From: Candidatus Villigracilis affinis
GTDB lineage: Bacteria > Chloroflexota > Anaerolineae > Anaerolineales > Villigracilaceae
Direction: 5' to 3'
DNA length: 64,000 nucleotides
Assembly (NCBI GenBank): GCA_016718275.1
Contig: JADKEA010000019.1
Location: forward strand, 585,001 to 649,000
Shown here in pieces: positions 35,976-45,146 of this stretch (positions within the stretch are counted from its first letter, which is position 1; every line of letters starts with the position of its first letter). A program made the translations under genes and the position numbers. The notes under the pieces were generated by a model that was given only the letters and a program-made list of their open reading frames with translations, ran no database searches and was not told the DNA's origin.

Positions 35976-36383
35976 TTACTTCGTTTTAGGTTCTGCATCT
36001 TTCTGCTCGGATGCCAACCCTTCATCTTGAGCCTTTTTGGCTGCGGTTTGTTTTGCTTCATGACTATCGCGCCGCATGGAGTTGTAATAGGCTGCATTGT
36101 CTTTTTCGCTGTTGCGTTCTCCAGCCACCTTTCGCCCGCTGATGAACAAGACAGCCGCCACCGCAGTGACCAGACTGCCCATGCACACACCTTGCGGCAG
36201 GGAATATCCACGCGTGTTTTGGATGAGACTTCCCAATAGAACAGCAACCGTAAGTGCGATGGCTCCAACCACAAAAGCGCGGATGAACTTGGCCCTATCG
36301 TTATTTACATATAACTGGCTTGACCCGGGAATTAAAACGTTTATCAAACCCGCCAGCAGGGGGTTTTTAGTTTTCTTGTCCAT
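35976..36383 (-). CDS. Small membrane protein with two transmembrane helices
   Basis: This 135-residue protein has hydrophobic segments at about 33-52 and 66-82, and a Lys/Glu/Ala-rich charged C-terminus. The N-terminus NPLLAGLINVLIPGSSQLYVNN resembles the short proline/glycine-containing helix of TM2-like proteins. The function is unknown. AGGAG lies upstream of the ATG at 36383. It is the first gene of the 36383-34707 run. Confidence 0.7.
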   Translation of the reverse strand: MDKKTKNPLLAGLINVLIPGSSQLYVNNDRAKFIRAFVVGAIALTVAVLLGSLIQNTRGYSLPQGVCMGSLVTAVAAVLFISGRKVAGERNSEKDNAAYYNSMRRDSHEAKQTAAKKAQDEGLASEQKDAEPKTK

Positions 36384-36529
36384 AAGTTACTCCTTTTCTA
36401 AGGAGAGAAGACGTTCCACAAATCCCCTTCCAGATCCCATGATCTCTCAATTTCATTGTAGCACGTTCACTGGTGAATCGTTCGAGCAGTTTTGTACGCC
36501 AAACATGAAAAGCAGATTTCAACCTGCCT

Positions 36530-39500
36530 TTAGCTGACCAAAACCTTCTGCACATCCGGGCGGGAGAGGAATATCTCCCTGAGTTCTTCTGTCCCTGCAT
36601 GATCGGCGATGAGCAATGCCTCGCGGTTGACTCGTTCCTTTAATTGAATCACCGCTGATTTATTCCCTTGTTCCGCTTCCAGCTTCCCAAGCATCGAACA
36701 CATTGCCCATACTTCGCGATGTGCGCCCATTTCATCGGCCAGCGCCAATGCCTCAGTCAGGCTTTGAACTGCCTCTGCTTGATTCCCGGCTGCCTTTAAA
36801 ATCCTCGCTTGCAAATACAAGATGCTTGGTTTGAGATGCAGCAAATTTAGTTCATTGAATTTTTCCAAAAGTTGATCCACGCAGCGAGTTGCCCGGGCCA
36901 ATTCACCTTTTGCCAGTGCCAACTCTGCCTCCGCCGCTAAAATGGAATGTGTCTCCCACCAGCCCGGATAGTTCTGTGATTTTATATCGAAATTCTCCCA
37001 GCCGGTTTTTACTGCCGCCTCTGCCTCTATTAAATCTCCGCAGTGTATTTGTAGAATGGCCAGTATTGCAAATGCGGCAGAACGCCCGGTGCTGTTGATA
37101 TGGTCGTGGTATTCGATTGCTTTACGACAATATCGGATGCCTGCAGCATAAGCGCCCAGATCGTAACAGCACCAGGCCAGTTGCTGAAAAATGTCGATCC
37201 ACAGCCCGGCGACGATCTGTGTCTCTGCCATCTCCAATGCAGGCAGGAGTGATTCGAATGCCAAATCGTACTTGCCGCACAAGATGTGAATCACATTATG
37301 TGTGGTCGCCAGGGCATAGACTGAGGTGGAACTTCCCAACGCTTGGTTTGTTTGATACGCCTCCTGCAAAGAAATGAGAGCAGTGTCGAATTTTCCTGTC
37401 TCCATGTAAATGATCGCCAGGTTGTGCAAGCTGCTTAATACCCTTGGGCGGTAATCGAGTTCACGATGGATCTCTGTCGCTTCCAATAAAAGCGATTCGG
37501 CTTGTTCGAGTTGACCCAGCCACAGGAACGCCACGCCTAGTTCCAGCATGGCCATCCCCAACTGCTCGCGTGAGCCAACCTTGCGCGCCAGTGCCTCTGC
37601 CGCACGCAAGTGGCCGATGGTTGGCTCGATCTGTTCGGCACTATACTTGTGGATCATGGCAAGGCTCATCTCAATCTCTGCCTGTGCCTTCAAATCACCC
37701 AGCTCCTGTGCAAGTGGCAAAGCCTGCAAAGCTAATTCCCGTGCCAGGTCCAGATTTTGCGTATCGTAATGCCCGGGGAGTATGACACAACGCGCCACCA
37801 GTGCGGCCAGTTCCATTTTACGGTTGTCACGTGCGGAAGCCTGTGCCTGCATCTCCTCATAGACATTCAATGCCTCGCGATGGTGAAACTCCATCTCGTA
37901 TGCCTTGCCGAGGCTCATGTAAAGCTGTTCGAAGATGACTGGCGCCGCGTCTGTTTTCTTCTCATAGAGCAGCGAACGGGCGGTTTCGAAATGTTGGATG
38001 GCGCCTGCCGTCGCAAAAAGACGCATCGCTTCTTTCCCCGCCTGTAAACTGTGTTGAAAAGCGAAAGGCCATTCCTTCGCCGACAATGCGTGATGAGCCA
38101 ATTCTGCAGGCGGCGCTTTTGATTCTGTCAGACCTGCCAAAGCTCGCCGATGAAAGATCAGCTGGCGCGCCTCACTGAGCTGGGTGTAAACGATCTCGCG
38201 GATGCGGTCATGTGAAATGGTGTAGGGACGGGCTTCATTTTTTATTTCAAGGATCATGTGCGCCAACAGCAATTCATCCAACGCATTCAGGCTGTCTTGC
38301 ACATCAATGCCTGAAATTTGACAAAGGCGTTCAAAACTGCAATTGCGCCCGATCACCGCCGCCGCCGCCAAAATGGACGAAGCCGATTGGCTCAACCATT
38401 CAAGACGCGAAACCACCACATCGCGAATGGCAGGGGCCAACGATTGCGATCCCATGGTTTTTAAGTTTGCAAGCGTGGCAGGGATATCCAGTTTGCTGGC
38501 GGGTGCTTCGCCAACCCATATCAATGCGCCGTATTCATCCAATGCGGTCAGGGTCTCGGTGAGAAAAAAAGGCTGTCCCGACGTTTCCGCCGTAAGCCAG
38601 GCGGAAAATTCAGAAGTGCCCACTGCGTTTTCACCTGCCATAGAAGCGATCAATTGACCGAGATCGTCCATATTCATGGCTGAAAGGCTAAAACGCGTGA
38701 TCTGAATATCGCGGGTCAGGCCGCTCATCCAATCACGCAGGGTGGCCCCAAACCCCAGCGCCTCACTGCGCATCAGGATCAAAAGCAGGATGCGGCTGTG
38801 GCTTTTTCGCCAATTGCGGCTGAGGTAATGAAGCAGTTCCAACGTTTCCGCATCTGCCCATTGCAAGTCATCCATCAGCCAGATCAACGGCCGTTTTGCA
38901 GAAAGCGCCTCGGCAAGGCGTGCGATGGCCTCGAACAATCTTGCGCGGGCGGTGGCATCATTGCCAGCGGTCGGCGGCAGATCAGGATAACGCTCACGCA
39001 ACTCGGGCAGGATGCGGGTAAGCTCGGCAAGCCAGGCATCATCGAGCAGGTCCTCCGGGGCGTTCTCGCGCTCCAGCCGTTCACGCAGGGAGTCAATGAT
39101 GGGCTGATAGGGGAGGAGTTGACCGCTGGTCTCGAAGGCGCGTCCTCGCAAAACATCTGCACCTTCGGTGCCGGCCCATTTCAGAAACTCTTCCGACAGG
39201 CGCGTTTTACCGATGCCCGATTCACCAGACACGACCACAACTTGCGGCCTGCCTTTTTGAATGAGATGAAAAGCCTGCACCAGACCTTGATATTCATGCG
39301 AGCGGCCTACAAATGGAATGTGGAACGCTTCTTCCCGCGCCTCAGCCTGCTCGGCAAAAACTGAAGCAGGAGTCTCCCCCGAGCGAATGTACGCCAGCGT
39401 TGCTTCTGTTTCCGCTGAGGGTTCAATGCCCAGCTCCTTTTTCAGCAGGGTACGGCAGGTTTCATAAGTTTGCAGCGCGGCAGAACGATCCCCGTTAAGG

Positions 39501-40126
39501 AAGTGCAAACGCATCAGACGCTGGTAAGCGGACTCATTAAGAGAATCCGAAATCAGCCAGCGGATGACCGTTTCGATGGCGGGTTGAATAAGATGATGTT
39601 CCAGTTGGTGCAGGGAGAGGCGGTCATGGAGAAGATTTTGGCGATGCCCCCAGTTGGCACGTTGGATTATTAACCACTCATCGAAGGCGGGAGAATCGGG
39701 CAGGGAGAATCCTTCCAGGAAGAGGCCGCGTGAGGCTTTGGAGGCGTTTTCCAACCCAGCGACGTTGGGCTGTGGAACCTTTAGCGGCTGGGATTCTGTT
39801 GTTGTTTTTGCAACCAGTTCAAGGTCAAGGAAAGAAGCGAGCGCAGCATTGAATCCAACTCGGTCGCCTTCGATCCGCAGCGGTTCATCCACACCGCGCA
39901 AGGCATCCTTGATGCGCGCGAGGGTGTTGCGCAGGGCCGACTGTGCCAGATGCGTTTCGCTTTCGGGCCAGAAGAACGCCAGCAATTTTTCGCGCGGATG
40001 CACGCCGCCTTCGACCACCAGATAGGCAAACAGAGCGAGTGCCTTGCGGGTGGCAAATTTCAGCGTTCTACCGCCAAGTGCAACTTCGGGCGGACCGAGA
40101 AATTTTAGTTCCAATTCATCTGACAA
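36530..40126 (-). CDS. BTAD (SARP-type) transcriptional regulator with AAA ATPase and TPR repeats
   Basis: This is a 1198-residue protein. Residues 1-95 form a winged-helix DNA-binding domain (LKFLGPPEVALGGR, RKALALFAYLV), followed by a bacterial transcriptional activation domain to about 250. An AAA/STAND ATPase follows (GESGIGKTRLSEEF near 305, WLMDDLQWAD near 415). Many TPR-like helices run from about 690 to 1150. This is the large AfsR/MalT-like activator layout. The start is TTG at 40126 with GGAG 7 nt upstream. Target sites are probably the direct repeats at 40207 and 41540. Confidence 0.92.
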   Translation of the reverse strand: MSDELELKFLGPPEVALGGRTLKFATRKALALFAYLVVEGGVHPREKLLAFFWPESETHLAQSALRNTLARIKDALRGVDEPLRIEGDRVGFNAALASFLDLELVAKTTTESQPLKVPQPNVAGLENASKASRGLFLEGFSLPDSPAFDEWLIIQRANWGHRQNLLHDRLSLHQLEHHLIQPAIETVIRWLISDSLNESAYQRLMRLHFLNGDRSAALQTYETCRTLLKKELGIEPSAETEATLAYIRSGETPASVFAEQAEAREEAFHIPFVGRSHEYQGLVQAFHLIQKGRPQVVVVSGESGIGKTRLSEEFLKWAGTEGADVLRGRAFETSGQLLPYQPIIDSLRERLERENAPEDLLDDAWLAELTRILPELRERYPDLPPTAGNDATARARLFEAIARLAEALSAKRPLIWLMDDLQWADAETLELLHYLSRNWRKSHSRILLLILMRSEALGFGATLRDWMSGLTRDIQITRFSLSAMNMDDLGQLIASMAGENAVGTSEFSAWLTAETSGQPFFLTETLTALDEYGALIWVGEAPASKLDIPATLANLKTMGSQSLAPAIRDVVVSRLEWLSQSASSILAAAAVIGRNCSFERLCQISGIDVQDSLNALDELLLAHMILEIKNEARPYTISHDRIREIVYTQLSEARQLIFHRRALAGLTESKAPPAELAHHALSAKEWPFAFQHSLQAGKEAMRLFATAGAIQHFETARSLLYEKKTDAAPVIFEQLYMSLGKAYEMEFHHREALNVYEEMQAQASARDNRKMELAALVARCVILPGHYDTQNLDLARELALQALPLAQELGDLKAQAEIEMSLAMIHKYSAEQIEPTIGHLRAAEALARKVGSREQLGMAMLELGVAFLWLGQLEQAESLLLEATEIHRELDYRPRVLSSLHNLAIIYMETGKFDTALISLQEAYQTNQALGSSTSVYALATTHNVIHILCGKYDLAFESLLPALEMAETQIVAGLWIDIFQQLAWCCYDLGAYAAGIRYCRKAIEYHDHINSTGRSAAFAILAILQIHCGDLIEAEAAVKTGWENFDIKSQNYPGWWETHSILAAEAELALAKGELARATRCVDQLLEKFNELNLLHLKPSILYLQARILKAAGNQAEAVQSLTEALALADEMGAHREVWAMCSMLGKLEAEQGNKSAVIQLKERVNREALLIADHAGTEELREIFLSRPDVQKVLVS

Positions 40127-40206
40127 TCATCGTCTCCAGTTTTGGCCGCCCCCAGCGCGAGATTTCTGTTAAATCACCGCCTGAAATGGCAGCCCGAACC
40201 CGATCC

Positions 40207-40240
40207 TTGATACGTTTTTGATACGCTCACTTTGTAGACT
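40207..40240 (+). promoter_or_regulatory. SARP-type direct-repeat promoter, copy 1
   Basis: TTGATACG occurs twice (40207-40214 and 40218-40225, period 11), and TAGACT at 40235-40240 follows 9 nt later as the -10. SARP activators typically bind direct repeats of one helical turn just upstream of -10. It lies between the BTAD regulator and the lipoprotein gene at 40382. The same layout recurs at 41540-41573. Confidence 0.65.
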
Positions 40241-40381
40241 GTGACTATCGCAAATGTCTGATTTGGGTTGTTAAAACACAAAAACTCGTAACCGATGTGT
40301 TTTTGGCCACTAATCATTATACGGTCAAAATCAGGCTTTGCGGCGTAATGACAATTTTTCAAAACTCACAAAGGAGAAAAA

Positions 40382-41352
40382 ATGAAACAATCCATACAAA
40401 AGAAACAAAAACGCACGATTCCCGCCCTGTTCTGGCTGTTTGCCATTGTATTCATTCTGGCCTGCAATTTAACCAACAGTGGAGTGCAGCAACAGCCTGC
40501 ATTTGACCCGACCAAGGCAGCGCTTGAGCTTCAGGCCACTACGGTGGCGTTACAGATGACCCAGTCGGCGCTTAATGCCCAGCCTGCCGCCGTCCAGCCG
40601 ACTGCGCCCCCAGCGGCAGAGCAACCTGTGGCACAACTGCGCCTGCATTGCCTCAACCCACCGCCACGGCAGATGTTGAAGCGCGCATCCGTGCCGCGAA
40701 TGTGCTCGTTTATGAGAATACAGATGAATTGAACATCGGCATGTGGGTTCAGGATGCCCTCGAAGGCATGGGCATTAAATACACCCAGACTGGTTCCTAT
40801 AGTGGGCATTTCATGGAGTTTCTGAATTCCGGCAAACCCTATGACCTGATCATTGTTGATGCGGAATCAAAAGACATTATTTCTGGTGAGTTCTGGGATG
40901 TGATCAACACCCGCCTGACTCGTGACAAAGCCGCCCTGATCGCTGAAGTTTGGTATCTGGAAAGCGAAGCCAACGGTCCGATCAGCAAGATCCTAAGCGG
41001 ATGCGGGGTCAGCTTCCGAAAGAGTTTTGAACTCTCCGATTCGATTTACTGGTGGGATCCTACACATCCCATTTTCAACGAACCCAATTCCGTGCTTCCG
41101 CTTTTGCACTTTGATCGCTTCTGGGCGAATGGTGCGGGGGATCAGATCCGCCTCGGTGGTTCTGGTAATGCCACCATGCTGGCGGGACTCTCAGCGAAGC
41201 AAAGCGACGAAGGTGTGCTTGCCACCTGCTATGACGGGCGAGTGATCATCCAGACCTTCTCCGACCATGATTACAAGCAGGGAGATATCATCCCGCTTTG
41301 GCAAAACTACATTCACTACACGTTGAAGAATCACTTTTTGGCTGTGCCATAA
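40382..41352 (+). pseudogene. Lipoprotein gene with an internal frameshift
   Basis: The first frame (40382 on) encodes MKQSIQKKQKRTIPALFW with a lipobox near ILAC and a Pro/Ala/Gln-rich linker. Near 40635 the frame is lost, and the -1 frame continues TAPALPQPTATADVEARIRA to a 41352 stop. That part contains NVLVYENTDELNIGMWVQDAL, a Rossmann-like or ThuA-like segment. One missing base in the CACAACTG stretch would restore one gene of about 324 codons. It may be a sequencing error rather than true decay. AAGGAG lies upstream of the ATG. Confidence 0.75.
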
Positions 41353-41539
41353 AAATTGCAGAATCAGCGTGGGGGTGAAGGCAAATAAGATCACTTTGAA
41401 TGGGAGTGCCGACCAGGTTGGCACTCCCTGAAAAATTTAATCCAATTTTACTTACGAATACGTTCTTATTTCTAGAATATAGGTTGTTGGGGAAATTGTT
41501 GAATTTTATATGTACTACCAACTGAGCCCTGCATATTTC

Positions 41540-41573
41540 ATGATACGCCCTTGATACGCTCATTATGTAGACT
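41540..41573 (+). promoter_or_regulatory. SARP-type direct-repeat promoter, copy 2
   Basis: (A/T)TGATACG occurs at 41540-41547 and 41551-41558 (period 11), with TAGACT at 41568-41573. Repeats, spacing and the following bases (GTAGACTGT, TATCGCAA, TGTCTG) match copy 1 at 40207. The region 41353-41539 holds no gene that I can see. Confidence 0.65.
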
Positions 41574-41610
41574 GTCTATATCGCAATTGTCTGGTTTAAG
41601 ACTTTGAAAT

Positions 41611-41874
41611 GTGAAATCTTTCGATGCATTGATGTTTTGCCCTGCAACCCAACTTCCGCGTGAACAGGTCGTTATTTTTGGGTTGAAGATGAAGTATGGC
41701 GTGAATTATCTTCCGCCCGTCGGCACCGGAACTGTATTCGCTGATGTTGGCTCGACTTACTGGGCCAAGGATTGGATCGAGCAGGCTTATGTCGACGGTT
41801 TACTGCCCGCTGCGGTTCCCCGCCAGGCAAACCTTTATTCGGGGGAATTGGTGACCCGGCGGGGGCCTATGTGA
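41611..41874 (+). pseudogene. S-layer homology (SLH) fragment
   Basis: The 87 codons contain the end of one SLH motif (LPREQVVIFGLKMKYG) and most of a second (FADVGSTYWAKDWIEQAYVD, GLLPA), then lose similarity and stop. SLH proteins anchor to wall polymers in sets of three repeats; this piece is too short to work. A GTG start without Shine-Dalgarno lies 38 nt after the -10 of the duplicated promoter, so the promoter may have been fused to a truncated gene. Confidence 0.65.
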
Positions 41875-41925
41875 TCGTAAAAGCCAAGAGTCTTCCCACG
41901 CCTTAGCCTTTTCAATAAGTGAGTG

Positions 41926-41967
41926 AAAAAAAAGAGACAGTCGCCTTTTCGAAAAGGTGACTGTCTC
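41926..41967. terminator. Long hairpin preceded by an A run
   Basis: GAGACAGTCGCCTTTTC and GAAAAGGTGACTGTCTC form a 17-bp stem (one G-U) directly after eight A. On the - strand this is a strong intrinsic terminator; on the + strand it lacks a T run. It insulates the SRPBCC gene at 41997. Confidence 0.75.
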
Positions 41968-41996
41968 TCACCAACGATTTTCAGCGCAGGAGAAAC

Positions 41997-42431
41997 ATGA
42001 TGAAAGTGGAACTTACCGAAACATTCAATTTTCCGCCTGAAGCCATTTTCACTGTCCTCGCTGATATTCCGCATCATGTGGATTGGGTGGAGGAACCGAT
42101 CGAATTAACAAGCCTGATCGGCGGCCCTGCCAAACTTGGCACAAAGTGGGAGCAGAACGCCAATCGTTTCGGAAAAAGGCTATTTCTGTTGAATACATGC
42201 AATATATATGAAGCCAATCGAAAGTTTGGCTGGAAAACGGAAAAGCCTTTTCTGGCTCAGGTCACATTTTTATTGGAAGCCGACAAGGGTGTAACGAAAC
42301 TTACCTGGAGTATCGAATCAGATGAGGGTGGAATCGTCCAACTCGCTGAACCTTTGTTGATCAAGCAAACCAACCTGATCATACGAAATTCATTTGCCCG
42401 TTTGAAGAAGTATCTACAATCCAGAGCATAG
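41997..42431 (+). CDS. SRPBCC-family protein
   Basis: This 144-residue protein opens with the SRPBCC pattern KVELTETFNFPPEAIFTVLADIP, has a central (L)GTKWEQNANRFGKR strand region, and closes with helix IIRNSFARLKKYLQSR. The fold provides a hydrophobic pocket; the ligand is unknown. AGGAG at 41988 supports the ATG at 41997 or 42000. It is distantly like the protein at 35474-35953. Confidence 0.8.
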   Translation: MMKVELTETFNFPPEAIFTVLADIPHHVDWVEEPIELTSLIGGPAKLGTKWEQNANRFGKRLFLLNTCNIYEANRKFGWKTEKPFLAQVTFLLEADKGVTKLTWSIESDEGGIVQLAEPLLIKQTNLIIRNSFARLKKYLQSRA

Positions 42432-42453
42432 TAACAAAATTACACTCAACCCG

Positions 42454-42510
42454 TTGACATTGTGGGGGAGTTTCGATATACTGTGAAAACGCTTTCTGAA
42501 AACGCTTTCA
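42454..42510 (+). promoter_or_regulatory. Promoter and tandem LacI-type operators
   Basis: TTGACA (42454-42459), 17 nt, TATACT (42477-42482) form a near-consensus promoter. Immediately after it TGAAAACGCTTTC occurs twice in tandem (42484-42496 and 42497-42509), each matching the LacI/CcpA-type operator with central CG. The operators cover the predicted start point near 42489, so the repressor encoded next probably controls its own transcription. Confidence 0.85.
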
Positions 42511-42513
42511 CGC

Positions 42514-43542
42514 ATGAAAAAGACGAGAAAATACGCCACAATTTCTGATGTTGCAGAACATGCGGGGGTTTCCATCGCCACGGTGAGCCGCGTGCTGACT
42601 GGGAACACGCCTGTCATCGAGGAGACTGCCGAGCGCGTGCGTGCTGCGATCGCTGAGTTGCGCTTTGTCCCGCGTACGGCGGCGCGCACCCTTGCCAGCC
42701 GTAAAACGAACACCATTGGCTTGATCCTTTCCGAGATTGGCGGCGCGTTTTTTCCGCACCTGCTCAAAGGCATTGAAGCGGAAGTGCGTACAGCGGGCTA
42801 CGAGTTGCTGATTCACTCCACGCAGGGCGTGCGTCAACATCAACACCGCGCAGTGGGGGAACATAATACAGACGGACTGCTCGTCTTCACCTCCAGCCTT
42901 GAACTCGATGAATTGAAACGCCTGCACAGCATGAATTTTCCGCTTGTGTTGATGCATCAAACCCCACCCGCAGACTTGAATATCCCAGTCATCACCATTG
43001 AAAATAAGGACGGCGCTGAAATGCTGGTCAGTCATCTGATCGAAAAGCATGGTCGGCGTCGAATCGTTTATATGCAGGGACCTGAAGGACACGAAGATTC
43101 GCAATGGCGCGAGCGCGGTTATCGTGAGGCGCTGGAAAAACACAATATTCCTTTTGACCCCAGCCTCGTTGTTAAAGGTGAATTCGATGAGGAACAGGCC
43201 AGTTCAACCATGCAACAAATGATCGCGGATGGAATTGAATTTGATGCGGTCTTCGCCGGGGATGATGACGCCGCGATGGGTGTGTACCGCGCTTTGAAGC
43301 TGACCAGTCGCATCATCCCTGACGATGTAGCGGTTGTCGGTTTCGATGACATTCAATTTGCCCGATACATTTCCCCCGCGCTGACGACGATCCGCGCGCC
43401 GATCGAAGAAGTAGGGCGCGAAGCTGTCCGCCAGCTGATCCACTTGTTGAACGGGCAGCAGGCCCAAAGTCTGGTTTTGATGCGCACAGAGTTGGTCATC
43501 CGCGAATCGTGTGGATGTGCGCTATCCGATCATCATCAATGA
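42514..43542 (+). CDS. LacI-family transcriptional repressor
   Basis: This 342-residue protein has the LacI HTH at about 6-28 (TISDVAEHAGVSIATVSRVL), followed by the linker helix and a periplasmic-binding-protein-like effector domain (NTIGLILSEIGGAFFPHLL, AVVGFDDIQFARYISPALTTIR). It is likely the local regulator of the sugar locus that follows, with tandem operators at its own promoter. No Shine-Dalgarno lies before the ATG; the leader is only about 25 nt. The inducing sugar is unknown. Confidence 0.93.
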   Translation: MKKTRKYATISDVAEHAGVSIATVSRVLTGNTPVIEETAERVRAAIAELRFVPRTAARTLASRKTNTIGLILSEIGGAFFPHLLKGIEAEVRTAGYELLIHSTQGVRQHQHRAVGEHNTDGLLVFTSSLELDELKRLHSMNFPLVLMHQTPPADLNIPVITIENKDGAEMLVSHLIEKHGRRRIVYMQGPEGHEDSQWRERGYREALEKHNIPFDPSLVVKGEFDEEQASSTMQQMIADGIEFDAVFAGDDDAAMGVYRALKLTSRIIPDDVAVVGFDDIQFARYISPALTTIRAPIEEVGREAVRQLIHLLNGQQAQSLVLMRTELVIRESCGCALSDHHQ

Positions 43543-43624
43543 CCGAGGAGGTGTCGGCAAAGAGATATAGGAGAAGAAACGAAATGAAGAGTACCCATTC
43601 CATTAATCATCTCTGGAGGAGCAA

Positions 43625-44995
43625 ATGAAAAGTAATTTCTTTAAGTTGCTGGCCGTTCTCGTGTTGACATCCCTGATGCTGACCGCATGTGGTGGGGGAG
43701 CCGCTCCCGCTGAAAAAGCCAAGGTGACGATCTTCGTAGGCTTTGGCACAGGTACCGATCCCGACCAAGTCGCTGCGCAGGAAGCGCTTGCAAAGAAGTT
43801 CAATGAATCGCACACGGACACCGAATTGGAATTTCTGATCGTCCCCGTTGAAGAATCCACGGAACGCTATCTGGCCATGGTTGCTGGCGGAAATGCCCCG
43901 CAGTTGGTGGGTCCGCATGGCATTTCCACCATTGCGAAGTTCAAGGATCAATGGGAAGACGTTACGCCTTACATTGAAAAAGAGAAATATGACATGAGCG
44001 ATTTCTACGGTCCTTCAACTACGCTCAATAAGTATCCCGATTTGAACGCAGGGCTGCCGCTGGGTCTGTATCCTTCCTTCATTTTTTATAACAAAGATGC
44101 CTTCGATGCTGCAGGCGTGGCGTACCCGACGCACGACTATGCCGACACTTCATGGAATATCGATGCCATGAAGGAAATGGCGATCAAGATGACATTGGAT
44201 GCCAACGATAAAACTCCCGCCGATGCCGATTTTGACCCAGCCACCATCAAGCAGTGGGGCTATGCCGATACGTGGACGGATTTCCGCGGACAGATGACGA
44301 TGTTCGGCGCTTCCACCAAGGGACGCCCGACCAGCGACGATTACAAGACGGCCCAGGTGAATTCTGCTGAATGGCTCTTCGGCGCGCAATGGCTGCACGA
44401 TGGCGTCTTCAAGGATCATTTCATTCCTGATGCGGCAGGCCAGGGTGCGATCGATGCGGCCTCCGGCGACCCATTCGGCGGCGGTCATGTAGCCATGTGG
44501 TACAGCCATACCTGGTACATGTCTGAAGGTTTGAACGATCTGCCATTCAAATATGATATTGCCCCGTTGTTCTACAACCAGAACGGCGACCGTATTTCAC
44601 GCATTCATGCTGACCTGTTCACCATGCCCAAGACCGCCAAGAACAAGGATGCCGCCTGGGAAGTGATGAAGTGGCTTGTGGCTCCCGAGCAGATCATTGA
44701 TGTCTGCAAGATCTATGGATGTCTGCCTGCCCGTCAATCTTCACAGGAAGCCTACTTGAAGTATTTGAACGAACGTTATCCGGGCATTGACTATGATGTG
44801 ATCTTTACTGCCATCGACTACCTGGATGATCCAAGCCACGAATCCTGGGTTCCCGAATGGGGTAAGGTCAACGATACGTTGAACAACACCCAGACCACCA
44901 TTTACACCGACTCGGAAGCGGATATTGAAGCTTTGATAAACCTCACCAATGAGGATGTTCAGAAGATCCTCGATGAATATTGGGCAAGCAAGTAA
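43625..44995 (+). CDS. ABC sugar transporter substrate-binding lipoprotein
   Basis: This 456-residue protein begins MKSNFFKLLAVLVLTSLML with lipobox LTAC near residue 22. The body follows the family 1 extracellular solute-binding pattern (VAAQEALAKKFNESHTDTELEF, YLAMVAGGNAPQLVG, MPKTAKNKDAAWEVMKWL). It delivers a sugar or glycoside to the permeases encoded next. GGAGG lies upstream of the ATG. A hairpin follows (45055-45099), which could reduce downstream expression relative to this abundant component. Confidence 0.93.
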   Translation: MKSNFFKLLAVLVLTSLMLTACGGGAAPAEKAKVTIFVGFGTGTDPDQVAAQEALAKKFNESHTDTELEFLIVPVEESTERYLAMVAGGNAPQLVGPHGISTIAKFKDQWEDVTPYIEKEKYDMSDFYGPSTTLNKYPDLNAGLPLGLYPSFIFYNKDAFDAAGVAYPTHDYADTSWNIDAMKEMAIKMTLDANDKTPADADFDPATIKQWGYADTWTDFRGQMTMFGASTKGRPTSDDYKTAQVNSAEWLFGAQWLHDGVFKDHFIPDAAGQGAIDAASGDPFGGGHVAMWYSHTWYMSEGLNDLPFKYDIAPLFYNQNGDRISRIHADLFTMPKTAKNKDAAWEVMKWLVAPEQIIDVCKIYGCLPARQSSQEAYLKYLNERYPGIDYDVIFTAIDYLDDPSHESWVPEWGKVNDTLNNTQTTIYTDSEADIEALINLTNEDVQKILDEYWASK

Positions 44996-45054
44996 TTGAG
45001 TTTCCCGCTGACGTGATGAACTGCAGGGACGTAATGTCTCTGCGGCGTAAGCTA

Positions 45055-45099
45055 AATTGGATGGTGGAGTTTCCTTCACCATCCAATTGGAATTATTTT
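45055..45099 (+). terminator. Partial terminator between binding protein and permease genes
   Basis: AATTGGATGGTG (45055-45066) pairs with CACCATCCAATT (45077-45088), and a TATTTTTTATT run follows after 5 nt. Intergenic attenuators after binding-protein genes are common in sugar ABC operons. Confidence 0.75.
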
Positions 45100-45146
45100 T
45101 TATTCTTAAGCCCAGACCGTGAAAAACGGCCTTTTTCTGGAGGCGC

